Source: Methylophilus sp. QUAN (GTDB lineage Bacteria > Pseudomonadota > Gammaproteobacteria > Burkholderiales > Methylophilaceae). From it: a stretch of DNA of 64,000 bases. The notes beneath the pieces were generated by a model. The model was not told the DNA's origin. It was given only the letters and a program-made list of their open reading frames with translations, and ran no database searches. Both the position numbers and the translations under genes were made by a program. Location of the stretch: assembly GCF_015354445.1 (NCBI RefSeq), contig NZ_JADKYT010000002.1, positions 62,001 to 126,000 on the forward strand. Direction: 5' to 3'. Positions 8,590-17,692 of this stretch are shown here, one piece after another (the stretch's first letter is position 1; every line of letters begins with the position of its first letter).

Positions 8590-9216
8590 CTACCGGAATC
8601 GCCTGAATGAGCCTATCACTACCCCCCAGACTTCAAACTGCATGGGCGCTTGAATCAGGATAGGGGGGTAGCGGCCAGACGAGTTTGCTGGCAACAATTT
8701 TGGTGTGCCATCTTGTTGTTTGGCCAGCGTTTTAATGGTGAACTCGCCATCTATCATTGCCAGCACAATATCGCCGACCACGGGTGATTTACCTTTATCT
8801 ACGACCGCTTTATCGCCTGGCATCAAGCCAGCTTCTATCATCGACTCACCCTGTATGGTGACAAAAAAAGTGGTGTCGGCCTGATCAATCAAATATGCGC
8901 TAGGATCCAGTCGCTGCTCAACATGATCATCAGCCGGGGAAGGAAACCCGGCGGGTATCTTGGATGCATAGAGCGGCACCGCCATCGGTTGCGCTGCACT
9001 GTCAGGAAACGCGAACACTTGCGGACTGTCCAGACTCCCCCTGTTTTGCCGTTGTTGCTGTTGTTTGGCATAGGCCGCCAGCAAGTCACCAATCACGGTT
9101 TTCTGGCTGACAGGCACACGCATCACGGTGGTGGCTTCCTGGTATAAGCCAGAGCCGAGTTTACGGCCCGCGCCCGCCCGTCTGCCACCTGCTTTTTTCA
9201 CATATTGATCGCTCAT
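8590..9216 (-). CDS. umuD: UmuD-like S24 family autoprotease
   Basis: This is 208 residues, longer than the about 140 of E. coli UmuD. The C-terminal part is a LexA/UmuD S24 domain: an Ala-Gly cleavage site in SKIPAGFPSP (near residue 88), the catalytic Ser in IQGESMIEAG (near 125) and catalytic Lys in EFTIKTL (near 160). The extra N-terminus (GGRRAGAGRK, then a VMRVPVSQ segment) is basic and could bind DNA or RNA. The protein would self-cleave on RecA filaments and activate UmuC. I see no clear SOS box upstream. It lies head-to-tail with umuC but separated from it by pqqA. Confidence 0.88.
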   Translation of the reverse strand: MSDQYVKKAGGRRAGAGRKLGSGLYQEATTVMRVPVSQKTVIGDLLAAYAKQQQQRQNRGSLDSPQVFAFPDSAAQPMAVPLYASKIPAGFPSPADDHVEQRLDPSAYLIDQADTTFFVTIQGESMIEAGLMPGDKAVVDKGKSPVVGDIVLAMIDGEFTIKTLAKQQDGTPKLLPANSSGRYPPILIQAPMQFEVWGVVIGSFRRFR

Positions 9217-9320
9217 TTGATTATTGTAACAAAAATTATTGCAGGCCAGCGTAAAGAAAAAGATGCAAATGGTGTTGAGTCAGCCGTTATACTGTTGCGC
9301 TTTCAACGGATGGGTGTCGC

Positions 9321-10136
9321 ATGGACTGGATACAGTTATTTATTGAGCAATATGCGCTGTTTTGCCTGATCGGCGTGGTGGTCGGCGTATTGTCTGGGTT
9401 GCTTGGCATTGGTGGCGGCATTGTGTTGGTGCCGATGTTGCATGCCATGCTGGTGGCCAAGGGCTTTTCGGCTGATGCGGCTTTTCATATGGCGCTGGCG
9501 ACCTCGATGGCCTGCATCGTGTTTACTTCCCTTTCCAGTATTTTGGCGCATCATAAAAACCAGAATATCGTCTGGCCGTATGTCTGGGCCATGGTGCCGA
9601 TGGCGTTTATTGGCTCTTTGCTGGCAACCCTGGTGGCGATTCACCTCGATGCGTTTTACTTGACGCTGTTTTTTGCCACGTTTACTTTTTTTGCGGCGAT
9701 CCAGTTATTCCTGGATCGCAAACCCACCCAGCACAAAGTACCGGGCAAGGTGGAAATCAGCCTGGTGTCATTGCTGATTGGTGTGATCTCTGCGCTGGTG
9801 TCCATTGGTGGTGGCACATTGACCGTACCTTACCTGGCAATGCGCAATGTGTCGGTGAAACAGGCGATCGGGACGTCGGCGGTACTAGGCTTCCCGATTG
9901 CATTGGCGAGCACAGTGAGTTATTTGCAAGACGCTGCCAGACAGGCGACACATGCGCCAGATACATTTGGCCTGCTCTATTTGCCTGCCATTATGCTGAT
10001 TACACCGCTTAGCGTGTTATTTGCCCCGGCAGGCGTGGCGCTGACCAAGCGTTTGCCGGTCAAGGTATTAAAACGTATTTTTGCCGTCTTTTTGATGGGT
10101 GTGAGCCTCAATTTGCTGTGGTCGCAGTTGGCTTGA
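9321..10136 (+). CDS. TauE/SafE (TSUP) family sulfite/anion exporter-like permease
   Basis: This is 271 residues with about eight hydrophobic segments in two homologous halves, each bearing the family's glycine-rich motif: LSGLLGIGGGIVLVPML near residue 30 and LVSIGGGTLTVPYL near residue 155, and the KQAIGTSAVLGFP motif. TSUP proteins move sulfite, sulfoacetate and related organic anions across the inner membrane; the particular substrate is not readable. A bidirectional terminator follows. It is monocistronic, transcribed away from umuD. Confidence 0.88.
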   Translation: MDWIQLFIEQYALFCLIGVVVGVLSGLLGIGGGIVLVPMLHAMLVAKGFSADAAFHMALATSMACIVFTSLSSILAHHKNQNIVWPYVWAMVPMAFIGSLLATLVAIHLDAFYLTLFFATFTFFAAIQLFLDRKPTQHKVPGKVEISLVSLLIGVISALVSIGGGTLTVPYLAMRNVSVKQAIGTSAVLGFPIALASTVSYLQDAARQATHAPDTFGLLYLPAIMLITPLSVLFAPAGVALTKRLPVKVLKRIFAVFLMGVSLNLLWSQLA

Positions 10137-10154
10137 GTCTACTGCTGCAGGCAA

Positions 10155-10186
10155 TAAAAAACCGCCGTATTCCGGCGGTTTTTTAT
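10155..10186. terminator. Bidirectional terminator between the TSUP gene and pqqA copy 2
   Basis: AAAAAACCGCCG-TATT-CCGGCGGTTTTTT is a hairpin of about six G/C pairs flanked by A and T tracts on both sides, so it can end the plus-strand permease transcript and the minus-strand pqqA transcript. Confidence 0.88.
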
Positions 10187-10213
10187 TCAATCTATCTGAA
10201 TAGATAAGACTGA

Positions 10214-10285
10214 TTATTTGTTCATGACGTACATAGTCACTTCAAAGCCAAAACGCATTTCAGTCGCAGCTGGTTTAGTCCACAT
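10214..10285 (-). CDS. pqqA: Coenzyme PQQ precursor peptide PqqA, copy 2
   Basis: This minus-strand 23-codon gene has a ribosome-binding site (AAAGGAG) before its ATG. The encoded peptide is identical at every residue to copy 1 at 8449-8520, including Glu15 and Tyr19, but six codons differ, all synonymously (for example GCT/GCG, ACC/ACT, TTC/TTT, GTA/GTG, TAT/TAC). The flanking sequences are not obviously related, so this is not a fresh segmental duplication; the peptide is held constant by selection. It is also an orphan copy without pqqBCDE, and ends at the bidirectional terminator 10155-10186. Confidence 0.95.
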   Translation of the reverse strand: MWTKPAATEMRFGFEVTMYVMNK

Positions 10286-10309
10286 GATAGTCTCCTTTAG
10301 TTGTTTGGT

Positions 10310-10331
10310 AGTACATCGTGCTTGATGTACT
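10310..10331 (-). promoter_or_regulatory. Inverted repeat in the leader of pqqA copy 2
   Basis: AGTACATC-GTGCTT-GATGTACT is a perfect 8-bp inverted repeat about 25 bases upstream of the pqqA start codon. It could be an operator or an RNA hairpin in the leader. It is absent upstream of copy 1, so the two copies may be controlled differently. Confidence 0.35.
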
Positions 10332-10493
10332 TGTATGACTGTCACTATACGCCAGTGTTTCAAAACCACCCTGAAGCCAATCCGTAAAAACGGCTCATGA
10401 TTTTACGTAGTTTTAGCGGCGCGATTTTGTTGTCGTTGTGCGCTGGCAGCGTAAAATGTAGTGACACAACAAGTCGGAAAACGAGGGTGTAAC

Positions 10494-11153
10494 ATGATGC
10501 AGCGCTTGCCTCGCTGGGTGGAGCTGGGCGGATTTTTACTGGCCATGAATGCGGGCTTCGTGAATGCCGTTGGCGTGCTGGGATTTCGTCATCAGGCAGT
10601 GTCGCACCTGACCGGCATTTCTACTTTTTTCTCGATTGAAATCATGCAAGGTGACGTCTTGCAAGTGCTGCATTTGCTGTGCGTGATGCTCTTTTTTGTG
10701 CTGGGCGCGATCATCAGTGGCATGGTCATTGGTCATGAGGCACTCAAGCTGGGCAGGCAATATCATCTTGCGTTGTGGATAGAGGCGGGGTTACTCACGG
10801 TGGCTGTGTTGTTGCTCAATCAGGGCTGGCTCAGCGGCCAGTGGCTGGCTTCCGCCGCTTGTGGATTGCAAAATGCGATGACCAGCACCTTTAGCGGGGC
10901 GGTGGTGCGCACAACGCATGTGTCTGGATTGTTTACGGATATCGGCATTGCATTCGGCCTGCGCTTGCGTGGTCAAGCAGTCGATAAAAGACGGCTAATG
11001 CTTTACTTAATCCTGATTGGCGGTTTTGTCACTGGTGGCGTGCTAGGTGCTTATGCTTTTATGCAGCAGCAATTTAACGCCTTATGGTGGCCAGTGTGTC
11101 ATCTCGTCGGCTTATCGGTGTTGTATTTCGGTATTGGCCATCGCGCCCGATAA
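10494..11153 (+). CDS. YoaK-type DUF1275 membrane protein
   Basis: This is about 219 residues. I use the ATG at 10494, which follows a GAGGGTG ribosome-binding site; the GTG at 10461 is in frame but lacks one. Six hydrophobic segments are seen, with the family motifs AMNAGFVNAVGVLGF at the N-terminus, VSHLTGISTFF, and LQNAMTSTFSGAVVRTTHVSGLFTDIGI near residue 135-160. DUF1275 proteins are inner-membrane proteins of unproven function, possibly transporters. It is a single gene upstream of pgm. Confidence 0.85.
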   Translation: MMQRLPRWVELGGFLLAMNAGFVNAVGVLGFRHQAVSHLTGISTFFSIEIMQGDVLQVLHLLCVMLFFVLGAIISGMVIGHEALKLGRQYHLALWIEAGLLTVAVLLLNQGWLSGQWLASAACGLQNAMTSTFSGAVVRTTHVSGLFTDIGIAFGLRLRGQAVDKRRLMLYLILIGGFVTGGVLGAYAFMQQQFNALWWPVCHLVGLSVLYFGIGHRAR

Positions 11154-11183
11154 ACCATGCATGTTTGACCAACCATCACATAA

Positions 11184-12878
<1,695 letters not shown>

Positions 12879-12910
12879 AAACAATAGAATAGCCGCGGGG
12901 AAATGGCTGC

Positions 12911-14470
12911 ATGACCATGATAAAAAAAAGTATTCTTTGCCCGGTGGTGTTGTCCGCAGGCTTGCTGGCCTGCGGTGTCAACCCGGTGACGAAAGAACGC
13001 GAGTTCCAGTTTGTCTCGCAAGACAAAGAGATTCAACTGGGCCAGCAAAATTATAGCCCTGCACGCCAGTCGCAAGGCGGTGATTACACCTTGGATGCAG
13101 AACTGACACGCTATGTGCAGCAAGTGGGGCAAAAACTGGCGGCGGTCTCTGACCGCCCGGATTTACCTTATGAGTTTGTGGTGCTGAATGACTCGGTGCC
13201 GAATGCCTGGGCGATGCCGGGCGGCAAAATCGCCTTTAACCGTGGCTTGCTTTACGAGTTGCACAGTGAGGCTGAGTTAGCTGCCGTGCTAGGCCATGAA
13301 ATTGTGCATGCGGCGGCGCGTCACGGTGCCAAAGGCATGGAGCGTGGCATGTTTATGCAAGGCGCTATGCTGGCGGTGGGACTGGCTACGCGTGATTCTA
13401 ATTATGCCAACCTGGTCGTCGGTGGCGCGCAGCTGGGCGGGCAGTTAATTACCAGTAAATATGGCCGCGATGCTGAGTCAGAGTCTGACCACTATGGCAT
13501 GAAGTATATGAAACTGGCTGGCTATGACCCGGCTGCGGCCGTCACCTTGCAAGAGACGTTTGTACGCCTGAGCGAAGGCAAACGGCAAGACTTTATTTCC
13601 GGCCTGTTTGCCAGCCATCCGCCGTCACAAGAGCGTGTGGATGATAACAAGAAAACGCTGGCAGAATTGGGCGCTGGCGGCGAGATGGGTAAAGACGTTT
13701 ATGCACAAAAAGTCGCCAAACTCATGGCGACGCGTGAAGCCTATAAAGCCTACGACGAAGGCAAGGAAGCATTGCAAAAAGGCGATGCCGAAAAGGCCAA
13801 AACGTTGGCCAAAAAAGCGATCAGTATCGAGCCGCACGAGGCGCGTTTCCAGGAGTTGTTGGGTGATATTGCCTTGACCAAGAAAAACACCACGGAAGCG
13901 CTGGCCTTTTACGACAAGGCGATTCAGATGCAGCCTGACTACTTCAAGCCCTACGTGCAAAGCGGGATTGCCTTATTTAATGATGGCAAAAAAGCGCAGG
14001 CCGAGCCTTTCCTGAAAAAAGCCAACACTTTGCTGCCAACAGCCCCTGGCTATGCCTTGCTCGGCCAGATTGCCGAAGGCCGCGGCGAGACCTCGTTGGC
14101 TTTGCAGCACTACCAACTCGCTGCCAGTTCGGATTCCGAGATCGGCAAAGAGGCCGCTGGCCGTGCCATGCGCATAGATTTACCACGCAACCCCGCGCGC
14201 TACCTGCCTTCTGGCCCGTTGGCAGATAACACCGGCATGGTGTATGCCGCGGTGCAGAACAATAGCAGCGTGCAGGTTGGCCGAGTGCAGGTGCGTATGT
14301 TGCAATACGATAACCGCGGGCGGTTGGTTGACCAGACGCGATCCATGCTGATTACGGGCGGTATCGCACCGGGCAAACGCGGCTCGGTGGCGACTGGCGT
14401 GCGTATCCAGGACCAGGCGGCATTGCAATTCTTCCGCGTCGTGGTTGAAGGTGCTGAGCTGGCAAATTAA
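12911..14470 (+). CDS. M48-family zinc metalloprotease lipoprotein with TPRs
   Basis: This is 519 residues. A lipoprotein signal ends in the lipobox LLAC (Cys21). The M48 catalytic domain has HEIVH at 129-133 and a third zinc ligand in AESESDHYGMKYM near 190. TPR-like repeats follow (about 260-420: EGKEALQKGDAEKAKTLAKK, LAFYDKAIQMQPDYFKPYV), then a C-terminal beta-rich domain. The architecture resembles BepA/YfgC-type outer-membrane quality-control proteases, which here would be anchored to the periplasmic face of an envelope membrane. The start ATG at 12911 could equally be the ATG two codons later. It lies 32 bases after pgm and 23 before a monooxygenase-fold gene. Confidence 0.9.
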   Translation: MTMIKKSILCPVVLSAGLLACGVNPVTKEREFQFVSQDKEIQLGQQNYSPARQSQGGDYTLDAELTRYVQQVGQKLAAVSDRPDLPYEFVVLNDSVPNAWAMPGGKIAFNRGLLYELHSEAELAAVLGHEIVHAAARHGAKGMERGMFMQGAMLAVGLATRDSNYANLVVGGAQLGGQLITSKYGRDAESESDHYGMKYMKLAGYDPAAAVTLQETFVRLSEGKRQDFISGLFASHPPSQERVDDNKKTLAELGAGGEMGKDVYAQKVAKLMATREAYKAYDEGKEALQKGDAEKAKTLAKKAISIEPHEARFQELLGDIALTKKNTTEALAFYDKAIQMQPDYFKPYVQSGIALFNDGKKAQAEPFLKKANTLLPTAPGYALLGQIAEGRGETSLALQHYQLAASSDSEIGKEAAGRAMRIDLPRNPARYLPSGPLADNTGMVYAAVQNNSSVQVGRVQVRMLQYDNRGRLVDQTRSMLITGGIAPGKRGSVATGVRIQDQAALQFFRVVVEGAELAN

Positions 14471-14493
14471 TAATTAAACAACGATAGTGCGCG

Positions 14494-14856
14494 ATGGCTA
14501 CCCAAGATACCTGCTGTTCTGTTTCCCCTTACTTTGAGATTCATCCTGGCAAAGCCGCTGCTTTTCGCGCCATCTGTGAGAAGTATGTGGAGTGGTCAGC
14601 GCGTGAGCCTGGCTGTTTGTATTATGGCTTTAGTTTTGATGGCGACCTCGCGCATTGCCGCGAAGGCTTTGAGAATGCGGCAGCCTTGTTAGCCCATCTT
14701 GAAAACCTGCGCCCGATTTTGCATGAGATGGGCGAGGTGTCTACGCTGGTGCGCATCGAAGTGCATGGGCCTGAGGCGGAATTGGCGACATTACGTGCGC
14801 CACTGGCCGGAATGAATCCGCAGTGGTTTGTGCTGCAATATGGCGTCAGGCGCTAG
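14494..14856 (+). CDS. Antibiotic biosynthesis monooxygenase (ABM)-fold protein
   Basis: This is 120 residues with the dimeric alpha/beta-barrel ABM pattern: YFEIHPGKAAAFRAICEKYVEWSAREPGCLYYGFSF-like strand-helix-strand order, then a second half with FENAAALLAHLENLRP. Members include quinol monooxygenases and stress-related small proteins; the substrate here is unknown. It is probably co-transcribed with the M48 protease 23 bases upstream. Confidence 0.75.
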   Translation: MATQDTCCSVSPYFEIHPGKAAAFRAICEKYVEWSAREPGCLYYGFSFDGDLAHCREGFENAAALLAHLENLRPILHEMGEVSTLVRIEVHGPEAELATLRAPLAGMNPQWFVLQYGVRR

Positions 14857-14950
14857 CTGTGTGCAACGCATGGCTTTGCTACGCAAAATCTGCTAATGTG
14901 GCGCCGGATTGGATTAACCAATCTTTACTTAATAATTTGAAAGAATAAGA

Positions 14951-15394
14951 ATGAATATCAAAAGAAGCGTTGCCAGCGCCCTGTTAGTGGCGTTAGCGAT
15001 GACTGCGGCTGGTTGCTCAACCATGCAAGATGTGGTCAAAGTGAAACAAAGCGGTGCTGAAGGCACTACCAAGAACTATGCCGTAACAGAAGCACAAGCC
15101 TGGGAAATTGCAAAAACCGTCTTCAGATGGGAAGGTGCGGATGCGATTGAAGAGCATAGAGACCAGCACTATATGCTCACGAGTAGCGGTGTTAATTTGG
15201 TTTCATGGGGCGCTGTGATGGGGGCCTGGGTGGAGCCAGTGAAAGACGACGACACCAAGGTCACTGTCGTGACCAAGCGCCGCGTCACAGTGAATGTCGC
15301 CACAACCTTAACTGAAACGACGTTCCATAAACGGTTTGCTCAGGCGGTGGCTATTGTCAAGCAAGGGAAACCATTACCAGCTGAGGCACCATAA
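14951..15394 (+). CDS. Small outer-envelope lipoprotein, function unknown
   Basis: This is 147 residues. A lipoprotein signal peptide runs to the lipobox TAAGC (Cys22). The mature part has no motif I recognise; it contains TEAQAWEIAKTVFRWEGADAIEE and a C-terminal TLTETTFHKRF segment, suggesting a compact alpha/beta domain seen in many proteobacterial lipoproteins. It has its own ribosome-binding site (GAAAGAA) and stands alone between an ABM-fold gene and a convergent protease gene. Confidence 0.8.
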   Translation: MNIKRSVASALLVALAMTAAGCSTMQDVVKVKQSGAEGTTKNYAVTEAQAWEIAKTVFRWEGADAIEEHRDQHYMLTSSGVNLVSWGAVMGAWVEPVKDDDTKVTVVTKRRVTVNVATTLTETTFHKRFAQAVAIVKQGKPLPAEAP

Positions 15395-15430
15395 TCGCTG
15401 GCGCGTGGGCAACCCGTGTGCTCACGCGTA

Positions 15431-15937
15431 CTACTCACCATCCCGTATCGTCATTACTCCACGATACAACCTCACATCCATTCTGCCTAAAAAGCTCATA
15501 CCAAGCAGGGCATCGCCTTCCAGCCCCGGTGAAATCGTCGCAGCGACATCATGCGCAACCACACCACCCAATTGCACAGTTTTCAACCGTACCAGGTAAG
15601 ACACCGCATTGCCGTTGGCCGTGTGCGTGTTAATGGCATCACGGCTGACCAGGCCCAAACGGTCAGCGACACTTTGCGAAATGGCCACGCCAGTGGCGCC
15701 AGTATCGACCAGCACGCGCACACGTTCGCCGTTAATCAGGGCTTCGGCGCTGTAGTGGCCGTCAGGGCCGCGTTTAAGGCTGACGACTTGTTGCTGACCG
15801 ATTTGTTCCAGGGTGTTCGGGTGCTGCACGCGGTCGACCAAAAACCAGACCAACGCGGCAAGACCCAGCCAGATCAGTGTGTAAAGCAGGCCGCGCCCGC
15901 GAGAGTAGAGTCGTTGTGTGGCATATCGCATGCTCAT
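15431..15937 (-). CDS. Membrane-anchored retropepsin-like (clan AA) aspartic protease
   Basis: This is 168 residues. One transmembrane segment is near residues 18-34, then a pepsin-half domain with catalytic motif VLVDTGATGVAIS and the second hydrophobic-hydrophobic-Gly segment ALLGMSFLGRMDV. This is the single-domain, dimer-forming aspartic protease family common in proteobacteria. Its catalytic domain would face the periplasm if the N-terminus is cytoplasmic. It is the last gene of an apparent operon iscX, phosphomannomutase, protease, with an 11-base spacer. Confidence 0.88.
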   Translation of the reverse strand: MSMRYATQRLYSRGRGLLYTLIWLGLAALVWFLVDRVQHPNTLEQIGQQQVVSLKRGPDGHYSAEALINGERVRVLVDTGATGVAISQSVADRLGLVSRDAINTHTANGNAVSYLVRLKTVQLGGVVAHDVAATISPGLEGDALLGMSFLGRMDVRLYRGVMTIRDGE

Positions 15938-15948
15938 TCAATGGTGGC

Positions 15949-17355
15949 TTAAAACGGAATTTTCAAGTCAGGATTGGCACAGCTGATGACTTGTTTAAAC
16001 GTTTGTTGAATGCGAGTTAATGCGGCGTCGCTATCCGCTTCAAAACGTAGCGTGAGTACGGGCGTGGTATTGGATGCGCGCACCAGGCCAAAGCCATCGG
16101 CATATTCCACACGTAGGCCATCAATGGTGATGATTTCAATCGCATCTGCGAATTGAGCCGATTGTTGCAACGTGGCAATCAAGGCGTGCGGTTCGCCTTC
16201 TTGCATGGCGATTTGCAGTTCGGGGGTGTTGACACTATCGGGCAGCGCTTCGAGCATGGCGCTGGCATCCGGGCTGCGGCTGATGATTTCCAACAGTCTG
16301 GCGGCACTATACAGGCCGTCATCAAAGCCAAACCAGCGTGGCTTACCTTGCTTGGCATCATTAAAAAACAGGTGGCCGGAAAGCTCACCGCCGATAGCGG
16401 CGCCGGTTTCCTTGATTTTGGCTTTCATCAGCGAGTGGCCGGTTTTCCAGATCACCGGTTTGCCGCCGTGCTCGCGTATAAACGGTGATAAATGGCGCGT
16501 GGATTTCACATCAAACACTACTTTGCTGCCTGGCTGTTGTTGCAGCACGTCTTCAACAAACAACATGAGTTGACGATCGCTGCGGATAATCTGGCCGGAC
16601 TTGGTGACCACGCCCAGACGGTCACCGTCACCATCAAAGGCAATGCCGATTTCTGCTTCGCCAGCCTGTAACGTGTGTATCACATCTTGCAGGTTCTTGG
16701 CCTCAACCGGGTCCGGGTGGTGGTTGGGAAAGTGGCCATCCACCTCGCAAAACAAGGATTCCACTTCGCAGCCCAGGGCTTTAAATAAGGCCGGTGCATA
16801 AGCACCAGCGACGCCATTGCCGCAGTCAATCACTACGCGTATGGGGTGCGCGAGCTGGATGTCTGACACAATGGCTTCTTGATAAGCTGGAAGAATATCG
16901 TGAAACGATTGCTTGCCTGGCCGGGACCTCTGTGTGAACTGCTGCTGGATAATCGATTGCTTGAGTGCCTGGATAGCTTCGCTGCTGAGGGTTTCGCCCG
17001 CAACCACCATTTTGAGGCCGTTGTATGCTGGCGGATTATGGCTGCCGGTGATCATGACGCCACTGCTGGTCTGCGTTAAGTAGTGCGCCGCAAAATACAG
17101 CATCGGGGTGGTGACCATGCCTAAGGCTATGACATTGATCCCCGTTTCTACGAGGCCTGTTGTAAGGGCGGCGGCCAGGGAGGGGCTGGATAAACGGCCA
17201 TCGTAGCCAACACACAGACTGTGCTCGCCGCGCTCTTGTGCCAGTGTGCCTAGTGCCAGTCCGATCTGGCACACAATGTCTTCTGTCAGCGTCTCACCGA
17301 CGATGCCGCGTATATCGTAGGCTTTGAAAATAGACGCTGGCAGGAAAGTGGTCAT
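15949..17355 (-). CDS. Phosphomannomutase/phosphoglucomutase (ManB/AlgC type)
   Basis: This is 468 residues of the alpha-D-phosphohexomutase superfamily. It begins FKAYDIRGIVGETL, carries the phosphoserine loop GVMITGSHNPPAYNGLK, the metal loop AFDGDGDRLGVV, the sugar loop GGELSGHLFFND, and a C-terminal RASNTTPVLTLRFE phosphate site. The length matches bifunctional AlgC-type enzymes of about 460 residues that make mannose 1-phosphate and glucose 1-phosphate for exopolysaccharide and LPS. It starts one base after iscX ends, implying translational coupling. Confidence 0.93.
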   Translation of the reverse strand: MTTFLPASIFKAYDIRGIVGETLTEDIVCQIGLALGTLAQERGEHSLCVGYDGRLSSPSLAAALTTGLVETGINVIALGMVTTPMLYFAAHYLTQTSSGVMITGSHNPPAYNGLKMVVAGETLSSEAIQALKQSIIQQQFTQRSRPGKQSFHDILPAYQEAIVSDIQLAHPIRVVIDCGNGVAGAYAPALFKALGCEVESLFCEVDGHFPNHHPDPVEAKNLQDVIHTLQAGEAEIGIAFDGDGDRLGVVTKSGQIIRSDRQLMLFVEDVLQQQPGSKVVFDVKSTRHLSPFIREHGGKPVIWKTGHSLMKAKIKETGAAIGGELSGHLFFNDAKQGKPRWFGFDDGLYSAARLLEIISRSPDASAMLEALPDSVNTPELQIAMQEGEPHALIATLQQSAQFADAIEIITIDGLRVEYADGFGLVRASNTTPVLTLRFEADSDAALTRIQQTFKQVISCANPDLKIPF

Positions 17356-17550
17356 TTACTCGGCTTCCTCAATCCAGGCCAGTTGAATCGCCTCGAGGAT
17401 TTTTTCGCCACAATGGGCTGGGTCGTCATTAAAGCCATCCAGTTCCAATACCCATTGCATCAGGTCGGTAAAGCGAATGGTTTTTGGGTCCACCTCGGGG
17501 AATTTGTCATACAGGTCTTCAGCAATACGCTGGCTATCGGTCCATTTCAT
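17356..17550 (-). CDS. iscX: Iron-sulfur cluster assembly accessory protein IscX
   Basis: This is 64 residues, the family's usual size. The acidic helical protein has W-x-D-x-x-x-IAEDLYDKFPEVDP and the C-terminal WIEEAE. IscX binds IscS and iron and modulates cluster assembly. In many bacteria it ends the isc operon; here it instead heads an operon with a phosphohexomutase and an aspartic protease, with no isc genes in the window. Confidence 0.93.
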   Translation of the reverse strand: MKWTDSQRIAEDLYDKFPEVDPKTIRFTDLMQWVLELDGFNDDPAHCGEKILEAIQLAWIEEAE

Positions 17551-17692
17551 TACAATCGGCTCCAGTATTTAAGGGTGTGTTTATATCTTCATTATAACTG
17601 ACAGCAGCAATTGCTTTGACAGAATCGGCCTACACGCGTGTCAGCCTCGGAGGACTAGCCAGGCCAGCTTATCATTGTCATCATGACAAGCT

